Source of the DNA: Nitrospira sp.
Lineage (GTDB): Bacteria > Nitrospirota > Nitrospiria > Nitrospirales > Nitrospiraceae
Length of the DNA stretch: 64,000 nt
NCBI GenBank assembly: GCA_022226935.1
Contig: CP092081.1
Coordinates: forward strand, 2,304,527-2,368,526
Reading direction: 5' to 3'
Shown: piece after piece, positions 35,462-43,952 of the stretch
How positions within the stretch are numbered: position 1 is the first letter of the stretch
Layout: each line of letters begins with the position of its first letter
The notes under the pieces: generated by a model
What the model was told of the DNA's origin: nothing
Seen by the model: only the letters and a program-made list of their open reading frames with translations
The model's database searches: none
Made by a program: the position numbers and the translations under genes

Positions 35462-37900
35462 ATGTTGTCGTCAGTGAGAGGTGTGTCTGATGTGTGTCTT
35501 GGAGTGTTGGTGCTGTCCCTTGCATTCGACGTATCATCGGTGTTCGCGCAGGAGCCGGCGGTTGCCAAAGGGCGAACGATTACCGGGACGGTGCAAAACC
35601 AGGACCTTCGGCGGGTGCCCCAGGCCTCGGTGGAGGTGAAGGACCAGGAAGGGACGGTTGTGGGCGCGGCGGTCGCGAACGAGGCCGGAGAATTCTCTGT
35701 CGATCTGCCGTCTGAGGGAACCTATTCGGTGAGCGCGGTTCAGGATACGTACCGCAGCGAATATGCCATTATGAAGCTCGGTGCCGGGCCGGTCGCTCCG
35801 GTGACCTTGACCCTCTCGAAGACCCAGGAGATAGCGCTCGAAGTCGTGTCTCCCTTGGCGCCCATTCAATACAAAGCCTCCAGCGAAACCTATGCGCTCA
35901 GCCGTAAGGAGATCGAGGCTCTTCCGCGCGGGAACAACAATGAACTCCACGATGTGCTCCTCACGATTCCGAGCGCCGTCTACGGGTCGCTCAAGCAGGT
36001 GCATATCCGGCAGGACCATGCAAATTTACAATTGCGCATCGATGGTGTCCCGATTCCGGATACTGTCTCCTCTACCTTCTCGGATGTCATCAGTCCGCGC
36101 GCCTGGGATCGCGCCGACATCATTCTGGGCGGGATGGAAGCGCAGTACGGCAACAAGGCGGCGGCAGTGTTGGATATCACGACGAAAAGCGGAACCAAAC
36201 CGGCATTCGGGTCGGTGCAGATGATGGGAGGCTCCAACCGGACACTCAATCCCTCATTCGAATATGGCGGCACCGTCGGTGAAAAGTTCCGGTTCTATAT
36301 TTTGAACAGTCATACCGCTACCAATCGGGGCATCGAGCCGCCGACCTTGGGCCATTCGGTATTTCACGGCCAGAGCGAACGGAATCAGACGTTCATCCGC
36401 GGTGACTACCAGCATGACAACAAGAATAACTTCACCTGGTTGTTTTTGAATTCCGTCGCAAAGTACCAGATTCCGACGACGCCGGGGCTCGAGCTGGATC
36501 CGACCGGGCAGATGTTACCGCTCCTGCAAGCGGGGCGGCCCGGATTTACGCCCGTAGCCTCGCAAGCCATCAACGAATTTCAAAAAGAGAACAACCAATA
36601 CGGTCACATGGTGTGGCGGCACGACGTGAACGCCAATAACTTCTTCAGCCTCGCCGGCTACATGCGGCACACCCGGGCCACATTCAAAACCGATCCCCTC
36701 AATGTCCTGGCCTATACGGCGGATCCGGCTGAACCGTTCTCCTCTGCCGATCAGGATCGTAATGCCTATTCAACCGGTCTGCGATTCGATTACACCTACG
36801 TGCATAGCAAGGAACATCTCATCAAGGCCGGGTTCCAGGTCGACCGCACGCAGTCGGTGAACAAGACGAGGCTCTTTACCTTCGCCGACGATGGGGCGGG
36901 GAACCCGACCGGCGATCTGCTTGGTCTGAACGCCGACAATCGCCAGATCGGGTATCGGCAGGAATTTTGGATTCAGGACCAGTGGAGTCCCACCGACAAG
37001 TGGACCTTCAACCTCGGCCTGCGCGGGGACGCCGTGCAGTATTTGCGGAACGAGGGTCAGATCAGCCCGCGGCTTGGCGCCACCTATAAGTATGATCAGT
37101 CGAACGTGTTCCATGCGTTTTACGGCCGGATGTTCACGCCGCCGAATCTGGAAGCGATCTCATTTGCGAAACTCAATACGCTTGGGACAAGAGCGCAACC
37201 GGAGGATGTGACGAACAACACGGTGCGCGCAGAACGTGCGCATTATTTTGAAGTCGGCAGTTATCACGCGTTGAATCGCTATGCCACGTTGCAATTCACC
37301 GGCTGGTATAAGCTCAGCAACTTTCTGTCGGATGCAGGACAATTCGGGACGACCCCGCTCTTGAATTATTTTGCGTTCGAGCGGGGTTGGCAGCGCGGGA
37401 TCGACGGCGCCTTAAAGGTGCAACTCACCGACAATCTGACCGCGCGCGGCAACGTGGCGTGGGGACAATGCAAAGGGTATGGCTTGCAGTCTGGGCATTT
37501 CTTGCTGGAAGCCAAGGAAATTGCCGACATCAATTCCCGAGGCGGCGTATTCTGCGATCACATGCAGACGCTGACCAGTTCGGCCGTGGTGACGTACAAA
37601 TTCCTGGAGCGGACGACGATGACCGGTCAGATGTTGTTCGCGTCGGGATTACGGACTGCCGAAAACGAGGAAGCAAAGACCAATTCAACGCACAGTCCCT
37701 CGTATACCATCTACAACCTGTCCATTGCCCATGTGTTTCCGTTGCCATGGGACGGGCAGAAGTTTTTGCTGGGTTTCGACATCATCAATCTCTTGGATCA
37801 GAAATATTACATCAACCAGGGCGAGGGAAGTATCGGTCTGGGCGTCGCCCATGCGGGGATGCCGCGGTCGTTTTTTTTCCGTGGCCAATGGTTCTTCTAA
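35462..37900 (+). CDS. TonB-dependent outer membrane receptor with N-terminal carboxypeptidase-regulatory-like domain
   Basis: An 812-residue receptor, started at ATG 35462 with GGGAGG at 35451-35456. A signal peptide (VLVLSLAFDVSSVFA) precedes a beta-sandwich domain (ITGTVQNQDLRRVPQASVEV, then GEFSVDLPSEGTYSV), a plug domain (SRKEIEALPRGNNNELHDVL, LRIDGVPIPD, GGMEAQYGNKAAAVLDI) and a beta barrel ending in FFFRGQWFF with the expected terminal Phe. The barrel and plug are of the large CarboxypepD_reg-plug type. The ligand is unknown; the His-rich neighbour hints at a metal or metal complex. An in-frame extension to 34946 overlaps the small gene and was dropped. Confidence 0.9.
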   Translation: MLSSVRGVSDVCLGVLVLSLAFDVSSVFAQEPAVAKGRTITGTVQNQDLRRVPQASVEVKDQEGTVVGAAVANEAGEFSVDLPSEGTYSVSAVQDTYRSEYAIMKLGAGPVAPVTLTLSKTQEIALEVVSPLAPIQYKASSETYALSRKEIEALPRGNNNELHDVLLTIPSAVYGSLKQVHIRQDHANLQLRIDGVPIPDTVSSTFSDVISPRAWDRADIILGGMEAQYGNKAAAVLDITTKSGTKPAFGSVQMMGGSNRTLNPSFEYGGTVGEKFRFYILNSHTATNRGIEPPTLGHSVFHGQSERNQTFIRGDYQHDNKNNFTWLFLNSVAKYQIPTTPGLELDPTGQMLPLLQAGRPGFTPVASQAINEFQKENNQYGHMVWRHDVNANNFFSLAGYMRHTRATFKTDPLNVLAYTADPAEPFSSADQDRNAYSTGLRFDYTYVHSKEHLIKAGFQVDRTQSVNKTRLFTFADDGAGNPTGDLLGLNADNRQIGYRQEFWIQDQWSPTDKWTFNLGLRGDAVQYLRNEGQISPRLGATYKYDQSNVFHAFYGRMFTPPNLEAISFAKLNTLGTRAQPEDVTNNTVRAERAHYFEVGSYHALNRYATLQFTGWYKLSNFLSDAGQFGTTPLLNYFAFERGWQRGIDGALKVQLTDNLTARGNVAWGQCKGYGLQSGHFLLEAKEIADINSRGGVFCDHMQTLTSSAVVTYKFLERTTMTGQMLFASGLRTAENEEAKTNSTHSPSYTIYNLSIAHVFPLPWDGQKFLLGFDIINLLDQKYYINQGEGSIGLGVAHAGMPRSFFFRGQWFF

Positions 37901-37903
37901 TCG

Positions 37904-38149
37904 GATGCTGAAACGGGGCACCAGCATCGTTCTCGGCTCGCACGAATCCTCAACGTACCCGCGAGGGTACGCCTCCGGTTCGTGCATCGCCTGCGGCCTT
38001 GCTGGATGACCCCGTTTGAGCATCCGTGCCGGCTGGCGATAACGGCGCCGGGTTCGTGCGTTCCTTGCGGCCTTGCTGGACAACCTTGTTGGGTATCTGC
38101 TGTCGACTGTGGGAAAATGCGGCCTTGCTAACCGGCCCGTTTGAGCATC
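37904..38149. repeat. REP/MITE-like palindromic repeat with degenerate partial copies
   Basis: The full unit (37904-38024) is bounded by inverted arms GATGCTGAAACGGGG and CCCCGTTTGAGCATC, 14 of 15 bases pairing, and has a central hairpin GTACCC-GCGA-GGGTAC at 37955-37970. The segment TGCGGCCTTGCTGGA recurs at 38066-38080, and TGCGGCCTTGCT at 38118-38129 is again followed by a CCCGTTTGAGCATC arm. So one intact and two decayed copies lie in tandem between the receptor and the TonB-C-like gene. No gene is visible in this stretch. Confidence 0.7.
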
Positions 38150-38177
38150 ATCATCCTGCAATTGCTTGGAAGACGAT

Positions 38178-38639
38178 ATGACAAACTTCATCGATGGAAT
38201 TCGACAATTGACAGTGCCCATGGTAGCTCTCTGGGTGTTGTGCCTGTTCCCCGTATACGCTGTCGCCGTGACCGGCGATGAGGCGACGCATGAGGCGGAT
38301 CATGCGCTGGATGCGGATATCATCGAACTGCCAGAAGTGCATGTGCACGGGCTGCCGCTGAACAAGGATCAGCAGGTGGGACCGGTGCCGAAGGCGACGC
38401 CGTGGCCTGCTATTCCTTCGTCACTGGAAGGAAAGCCTCTCGACGATTGGATGAAGGCGCGCCTGCTTGTCTCCAAGGAGGCGCAGGTCACGGTGGTCGT
38501 GCTTGAACCGGCGAAACATCGTGAACTGACGATTGCCGGCATCATCGCGCTCAACAAATGGACCTTCGCCCCCCAGCTCAAAGGCGACGATCCCGTCGAC
38601 GGCGAACTCACCGTGCGCATTCACTTCCGGTCGCAGTAG
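38178..38639 (+). CDS. Secreted or membrane-anchored protein with a TonB C-terminal-like domain
   Basis: A 153-residue protein from ATG 38178 with GGAAGA before it. Residues 8-32 form a hydrophobic signal or anchor (VPMVALWVLCLFPVYAVAV). The C-terminal half, with VTVVVLEPAKHRE, IIALNKWTFAPQLKGDDPVD and a final GELTVRIHF strand, has the pattern of TonB C-terminal domains (W-x-F-x-P ... G-x-P-V ... strand). It lacks the long Pro-rich spacer of classical TonB. It follows the receptor gene on the same strand and may help energise or gate it; that is an inference from position and fold. Confidence 0.6.
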   Translation: MTNFIDGIRQLTVPMVALWVLCLFPVYAVAVTGDEATHEADHALDADIIELPEVHVHGLPLNKDQQVGPVPKATPWPAIPSSLEGKPLDDWMKARLLVSKEAQVTVVVLEPAKHRELTIAGIIALNKWTFAPQLKGDDPVDGELTVRIHFRSQ

Positions 38640-38696
38640 GTGCTCGAAAAGCGAACGAGCCCAGAGCGCGCTTTGGATCGAGCGGCGCCGCGCAGG

Positions 38697-39161
38697 TCAG
38701 AACGCGAGAGCGGCCCGCTCGTCTTGGTCCCTGATCGCCGCGGCAAACCGCTTCATGCGCTCGACCAACGCCTTTTCTTCCGGGTCCAGCTTGTCTTCGC
38801 TCTTCAGGGGGAGGAGCACTGCGTAGGGCACCGATTTGACGACGGTCGCAAAAATCTTGTGCGCCGCGTCGGCACTGATCCCGCCTTCTCTCGTTTCCAG
38901 CATTTCCAGGAAACGATTCATGCCTTTTCGTTTCCCGTTGTACTCCCCCTTCACGGCCGCTTCACTGACCACTTCCAACTGCTGGAAGTAGGGAGCGAAG
39001 TTGCCACTCGTGGACAGGTTTTTCTGTTCCATCACCATTAAGGCGATTTTGTCGATCCACGGCGGTGCGACCCAGGCCCTCGCGTCGGCGAGGCCGAGAG
39101 AAACGGTCATCCATGCCGGAATGATCAGCAAGAAAGCCAGCTGTCGGTAAGATCGTGTCAT
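38697..39161 (-). CDS. Uncharacterised periplasmic protein
   Basis: A 154-residue protein with a textbook ribosome site (AAAGGAG) before its ATG and a signal peptide ending near LADARA. The mature part is alpha-helical and charged: WIDKIALMVMEQKNLS, FLEMLETREGGISADAAHKI, VPYAVLLPLKSEDKLDPEEKALVERM. I recognise no domain. It points back toward the TonB-C-like gene. The 248 bases upstream, to the end of the outer membrane factor gene, hold no other gene that I can support. Confidence 0.6.
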   Translation of the reverse strand: MTRSYRQLAFLLIIPAWMTVSLGLADARAWVAPPWIDKIALMVMEQKNLSTSGNFAPYFQQLEVVSEAAVKGEYNGKRKGMNRFLEMLETREGGISADAAHKIFATVVKSVPYAVLLPLKSEDKLDPEEKALVERMKRFAAAIRDQDERAALAF

Positions 39162-39409
39162 GACGGACTCCTTTCAGTTAAGGGCGTCTGTGGTCGCTGG
39201 TATGGCGAGGTCTCACTCAACAAGAGGCAACATGGGTGCCAGATGAAGGTCAGCTCGAAATCGAAGGAAATGTCGTCGGTGCACAAGACGCGCGCTCTCA
39301 GGAGAGGAGCGGTCGCGCACAGGACGCTCAGTGCGAAACGATCGGTGGTCCCTGGAATGTCTCTATGGTGAGCGGCGCGCGATGAAATGGCGCTCTGGAG
39401 AATCGGAGG

Positions 39410-41056
39410 CTAGGGGCGCGGCCGTAAGGAGAGTGGCTGCTGGGTCAAATCATTATGGATCCAGTTATTGCCGGCATTGACGTCGATGCCGCCTGCGGGT
39501 ACGGGTTTATCGAGATTGGTGTATTGGAATGTTCCAAAGGGTTGGATCTGTTCATCGGTCGGCAGTTGCTGACGGTTCCAGCCTCCGCCGAGCGAACGGA
39601 TGAGCGCCACCGAGGTGCGGAGCAATTCGGCCTTGATCTGCACCGACTCGATCCGCGCGGTCAGCATGGCGACCTGGGCATAAATCAGTTCCAGGCTGGA
39701 GGCCAATCCGCCTTGATACAGCTCCATGGTCAGGTCTTGTGTTTTGAGCGTGGCTCCCACGGCCGCGTCCTGCCTGTTGGCCGCGAGGGTCAACCGGTTG
39801 GTCAGGCTCAGATTATTCTCGACCTCGCGGAAGGCGTTCAGCACGGTCGATCGGTATCGATCCTCCGTTTCGCGATAAGCAGACCAGGACTGCTGCAATT
39901 GCGCCCGTCGATACCCGCCCTGGAACAGAGGCAGCGAGACGCTGGATCCATAAGACCAGAAACTATTCGCGAGCGAAAAGAGACTGAACGCCTCATCCTC
40001 GAACCCGCCGCCGAGCCGAAAGGACACATTGGGATAAAACGCGGCGCGCGCTATACCGATGGTGCGATTCGCCTGCGCCATCCGGCGTTCCATAGCGGCG
40101 ATATCCGGCCGGCGTTCTAATAAAGTGGACGGAAGGGTTTGCGGGATGGTGAAGGTCGCCATTTTGAGGTCATTGACCGGTGCGATCTTGAAGGCGGCGG
40201 GCGCCATGTTGAGCAAAATGGCGATGGCTTGTTCCAGCACCTGGCGTTGGCCTTGTATCTGAGCCTTTCTCGTCTCCGTGCTGAACAACAGGGATTCGAC
40301 GCGGGCGACGTCGAGCGCCGACGCAATCTGGCCGATGAACTGGGCGTTGACGAGTTCCAACGACTGCGTGTACAGAGCGATCGATTGGGTGTAAATGGCA
40401 TCCTGCGCATCGAGGCCCCGTAGCGCAAAATAGTTTGCCGCCACCTCCGCTTGCAGGCTCAAGCGCGCGAGGCCAAAGTCGGCGGCACGTTCTTCGGCGC
40501 GGTAGATCTCCACGCGCGTGGCGTTGCGGAGAGCCGACCAGAAGTCCGGCTCCCAAGACGCGATCCCGCCGCCGGCGACGCTCGATTCTTCAAGTGGACT
40601 ATCGGGCGGGCGAAACAGGCGATGGAAAGACTGTCTATTATCGGTGGCATCGAATCCCAAGCCGACGCGAGGCAAATATTGCGACCGGGCTTTCATCATC
40701 ACGTCACGGGATTGCACGAACCGTTCGGCGGCGGCTTGCAGGTCGGGATTCGCTGCCAACGCTTGGGCTTCCAACTTGTCCAGGACGGGGTCTTTAAACA
40801 GGGTCCACCAGTCCTGACGCAACTCACCATCGGAGGGGTTGGCTTCGACGAACGGGCTCGACCCGTGCCATGAGGCCGGGACCACGAATTGAGCCGGCTC
40901 ATAAGGAGGCGAGAGATCCACGGCCGGAAACGAACTACAAGCAGGCAGGCTCAGCATCAGCAGGAGCACGCTGGTGCGGGCTACGCCTGTGAATCGGCGC
41001 GAGCCGGCCTGTCCAATTTGCGCGCACCGGTTAGGACTGTGTCGAGAGACGGTCAT
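39410..41056 (-). CDS. RND efflux outer membrane factor, NodT family lipoprotein
   Basis: A 548-residue TolC-like protein. The N-terminus has a lipoprotein signal with lipobox LSLPACSS, and two OEP repeats follow, marked by LEAQALAANPDLQAAAERFV, LSLQAEVAANYFALRGLDAQ, ERRPDIAAMERRMAQANRTI and LYQGGLASSLELIYAQVAML. It forms the trimeric outer membrane channel of a tripartite pump. Its start overlaps the adaptor stop in ATGA, so it is the last gene of the permease-adaptor-channel operon on the minus strand. Confidence 0.93.
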   Translation of the reverse strand: MTVSRHSPNRCAQIGQAGSRRFTGVARTSVLLLMLSLPACSSFPAVDLSPPYEPAQFVVPASWHGSSPFVEANPSDGELRQDWWTLFKDPVLDKLEAQALAANPDLQAAAERFVQSRDVMMKARSQYLPRVGLGFDATDNRQSFHRLFRPPDSPLEESSVAGGGIASWEPDFWSALRNATRVEIYRAEERAADFGLARLSLQAEVAANYFALRGLDAQDAIYTQSIALYTQSLELVNAQFIGQIASALDVARVESLLFSTETRKAQIQGQRQVLEQAIAILLNMAPAAFKIAPVNDLKMATFTIPQTLPSTLLERRPDIAAMERRMAQANRTIGIARAAFYPNVSFRLGGGFEDEAFSLFSLANSFWSYGSSVSLPLFQGGYRRAQLQQSWSAYRETEDRYRSTVLNAFREVENNLSLTNRLTLAANRQDAAVGATLKTQDLTMELYQGGLASSLELIYAQVAMLTARIESVQIKAELLRTSVALIRSLGGGWNRQQLPTDEQIQPFGTFQYTNLDKPVPAGGIDVNAGNNWIHNDLTQQPLSLRPRP

Positions 41057-42255
41057 TTCAACGCCGGTTCTTTCGTGAGGGGCGTTGCGGTGCCCACAAG
41101 ATCATACCCGGGCGCCGGGGTGACGATGCGTACCTTGTCCCCTTCCAGCAGTGCGGCGCTCGGGTTGTTCACAACGCGGTCCTGACTGGAAAGCCCTCCT
41201 CCGACCTCGACGGCATTGTCCATGAGTTTGCTCACCGTGATGGGTTTCAAATGCACACGCTCATCCTCCGTCACCACGGCTACCTGCGTGCCATGCTCTT
41301 GAAATACCAACGCGGTCGAGGGAATAGTGAGCACGTTCCGATCGACTGGCGCGGTGAGATGGACCTGGGCGTAAGACCCTGGCCACAGGGCACGGTCTTC
41401 ATTGTCGATCGTGAACACCGTGACCGCGGTGCGTGTGCTGACATCGAATCCGCGCGCGACCGTGAGGAACCTGGCGGTGAAATGACGATTAGGCAGTTGC
41501 GGCACCGTCACGTCGGCCGTCAATCCGGGTTTGAGAAAAGCCCCGAAGGCGGCAGGGACGTTGACAAACAGCCGCAGCATGCTGACATCGGCCACAGTAA
41601 AGAGATTGGTGATGGCGCTCCGATTACTGATATTGCCTTCCTTGTTGATGTAGTCGCCGACATTGATATTCCGGACGGTCACCACGCCGTCATAGGGCGC
41701 GACGATGGTTTTGAATTGAATCAGCGCCTCGAAATTTTTGACGTTCTGCTCCGCCGCTTTGACCCTCGCTGCTTCGGCCTTCGCATTGGCTTCCTGCACG
41801 GAGATCGATTGCTCGGAGACTGCATGGTTTTTGCGCAGCGCGACCCAGCGTTTGGCCGTCAAGTCGGCGAGAGCATACTTGGCTTGTTCTGCGGCGAGGT
41901 CCGCCTTGGCCTGGGCATACTGGGCATCGAGGGCAGGCGCATTGATTTCGGCGAGGATGTCGCCCTTTTGAACGAGGGCGCCGTAGTCCTTGTACCACAT
42001 CTTGACGTAGCCGGAGACCTGCGCATAGATCGGCGCTTCGAACCACGCCTGGATATTGCCGGGTAAGGTGATCGTTTCGGTCGGCGGCACCGGCTTGGGG
42101 TAGGTGATGGCCACCGTGGGGATCGTGTCCTCCAGCGTGTGCTTGCGCAATGTCGTGGCGTCGACAGTACTCTCATAGATCCGATAGCAGAGATAGAGCA
42201 GGAGCAAGAACATTCCCGCGAGCACTCCGGGGCGTCGATGGAAAAGCTTCAGCAT
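41053..42255 (-). CDS. RND efflux periplasmic adaptor (HlyD/MFP family)
   Basis: A 400-residue adaptor with an N-terminal membrane anchor (GVLAGMFLLLLYLCYRIY), a lipoyl half-motif before the hairpin (GYVKMWYKDYGALVQKGDIL), a coiled-coil hairpin rich in Ala and Lys at about residues 105-170, the second lipoyl half (TIVAPYDGVVTVRNINVGDY) and C-terminal beta-barrel and membrane-proximal domains. The start ATG shares its A with the stop of the permease gene (TAATG), giving tight coupling. It links the split permease to the outer membrane channel. Confidence 0.93.
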   Translation of the reverse strand: MLKLFHRRPGVLAGMFLLLLYLCYRIYESTVDATTLRKHTLEDTIPTVAITYPKPVPPTETITLPGNIQAWFEAPIYAQVSGYVKMWYKDYGALVQKGDILAEINAPALDAQYAQAKADLAAEQAKYALADLTAKRWVALRKNHAVSEQSISVQEANAKAEAARVKAAEQNVKNFEALIQFKTIVAPYDGVVTVRNINVGDYINKEGNISNRSAITNLFTVADVSMLRLFVNVPAAFGAFLKPGLTADVTVPQLPNRHFTARFLTVARGFDVSTRTAVTVFTIDNEDRALWPGSYAQVHLTAPVDRNVLTIPSTALVFQEHGTQVAVVTEDERVHLKPITVSKLMDNAVEVGGGLSSQDRVVNNPSAALLEGDKVRIVTPAPGYDLVGTATPLTKEPALK

Positions 42256-43952
42256 TACAGATGCTCCTGTGCAGGAACGCGTCGCCCTTCATACAGAATG
42301 GCATACACGCACGGCACGAAAAACAAGGTGAAGACAGTGGCGACGAGCAAACCGCCGATCACGGCGCGGCCGAGCGGCGCATTCTGCGAATAACCTGTCG
42401 CCATGGGGACCATGCCGAAGATCATGGCCGACGCGGTCATGAGGACCGGGCGGAAGCGCGTCGTTCCCGCTTCAATTGCGGCGCGCAGCGCCTCGCCATG
42501 CGTTTCGAGCCGTTCGCGGGCGTAGGAGACGACGAGAATCGAATTGGCCGTCGCCGTTCCCATGGTCATGATGGCCCCCGTCAAGGCAGGCTCCGACAGC
42601 CGCGTATGAGTCAGAAACAAAGCCCAGGCGATACCGGCCAAGGCGCCGGGCAAGGCGGTGATGATGATGAAGGGGTCGAGCCAGGACTGAAAGTTGACGA
42701 CGATCAGCAGATAGACCAGCACGATTGCGGCGAGCAGTCCGAAGATCAACTCGAAATAGGCGTCGTGCATGAGTGAGGCTTGGCCATGGATTTCGATAGC
42801 AGCGCTGCGGGGCAGTTCGTGCTCCATGCTCTTAGCGACTGTTTCAACATCCGCCAGCACGCCGCCGAGGTCGCGCCCTTCCGTGCCGACATAAATGTCG
42901 AACAGCGGCATAATGTTCGCGTGGGTGATCACGCCGGGGGTCCCTTCCGCCGAGAGGTCAGATAGATTGCCGAGCAACTGGACATCATGATTGTTGTCAG
43001 CCGCCTCGTTCGAGGATTCGACGGGGATCGTCTTCAAGCTGTTCACGCTATTGACCTGAGCTTGCGGCGTATACACGTTGATCAGATACGACATGCCGGT
43101 CTTAGGATCGAGCCAGTACACTTGATCGATCTGCTGACTGCCGGCGGTCGTCATCAGGAGATTGGACGCCATCTCCTTTTGGGTTCGGTTGACGGCCAGA
43201 CCAAACGTGCGGTTGCCTTCGACCATGAGCGTCGGAGTCCGCATGGTCTGTTGGATGACTACGTCGGTGGCGCCGGGGATTTGGCGCAACTTGCCGGCCA
43301 ACTTGCGGGTGAATTCATAGTTAGGATGCATGTCCGGTCCCTTGATCTGGACGTCGATCGGCGCCGGCGCGCCGAAGTTCAGAATTTTGGCGGTCAGATC
43401 GGAGGGCTGGAAGGTAAACTCCGTGCCCGGATACCGTTCCGTCAAACCCTTGCGGAGAATACGGCGATAATCCCATACCGGCGATTTTTCATCCCTCAAC
43501 AGGATCGTCAGGTCGCAATCCTGCGAACCGATGGTGGGCGTCGGAATGAACGCCAGGTTATGCGCGCCCACCGGCAGACCGCAATTACTGACGATATTCT
43601 CGACCTCACCGGCCAACAACTCTTCGACGCTGTTGGAGACCAGTGTGGCAATGCGTCCCGACACTTCGATGCGCGTGCCGAGCGGGGCCCGCATATGCAT
43701 CTGAATGACACCCGACCTGATCTCTGGGAAATAGTCGCGCCCGAGAAAGAAGAACAGCGACAGCGAGACCAGGGCGATCACGAGAGAGACGGTCACAAAC
43801 GCACGGCGCCGGGCAATGGCTTGTTCGAGCAGCAGGCCATAGCGCTCGCGAAACCGATTGAACCCGCGTTCGAACCCTTTCTGAAAACGAATGAAGGGAT
43901 TCCGTGAGGGAGCGGGACCGGGCTGCCCCGCCGGATCAAGCGGCTTCGACAT
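42255..43952 (-). CDS. RND efflux permease, C-terminal half (split gene)
   Basis: A 565-residue protein holding membrane helices 7-12 and the second periplasmic porter loop of an HAE1/CzcA-type permease. Helix 7 is near residues 52-70 (FVTVSLVIALVSLSLFFFLG) with the usual RDYFPEI just after it, and the late YLLIVVNFQSWLDPFIII, GAIMTMGTATANSILVVSYA and TASAMIFGMVPMATG are helices 9-12. AAAGGT before the ATG allows separate initiation. The N-terminal half is encoded by the preceding gene in another frame with a 17-base overlap. Together the halves make about 1064 residues, the size of a normal RND permease. Confidence 0.9.
   Translation of the reverse strand: MSKPLDPAGQPGPAPSRNPFIRFQKGFERGFNRFRERYGLLLEQAIARRRAFVTVSLVIALVSLSLFFFLGRDYFPEIRSGVIQMHMRAPLGTRIEVSGRIATLVSNSVEELLAGEVENIVSNCGLPVGAHNLAFIPTPTIGSQDCDLTILLRDEKSPVWDYRRILRKGLTERYPGTEFTFQPSDLTAKILNFGAPAPIDVQIKGPDMHPNYEFTRKLAGKLRQIPGATDVVIQQTMRTPTLMVEGNRTFGLAVNRTQKEMASNLLMTTAGSQQIDQVYWLDPKTGMSYLINVYTPQAQVNSVNSLKTIPVESSNEAADNNHDVQLLGNLSDLSAEGTPGVITHANIMPLFDIYVGTEGRDLGGVLADVETVAKSMEHELPRSAAIEIHGQASLMHDAYFELIFGLLAAIVLVYLLIVVNFQSWLDPFIIITALPGALAGIAWALFLTHTRLSEPALTGAIMTMGTATANSILVVSYARERLETHGEALRAAIEAGTTRFRPVLMTASAMIFGMVPMATGYSQNAPLGRAVIGGLLVATVFTLFFVPCVYAILYEGRRVPAQEHL

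Noticed and set aside
42987..43907. 306-codon plus-strand open frame opposite the permease C-half
   Set aside because: The minus strand encodes clear RND helices and motifs over the same bases.
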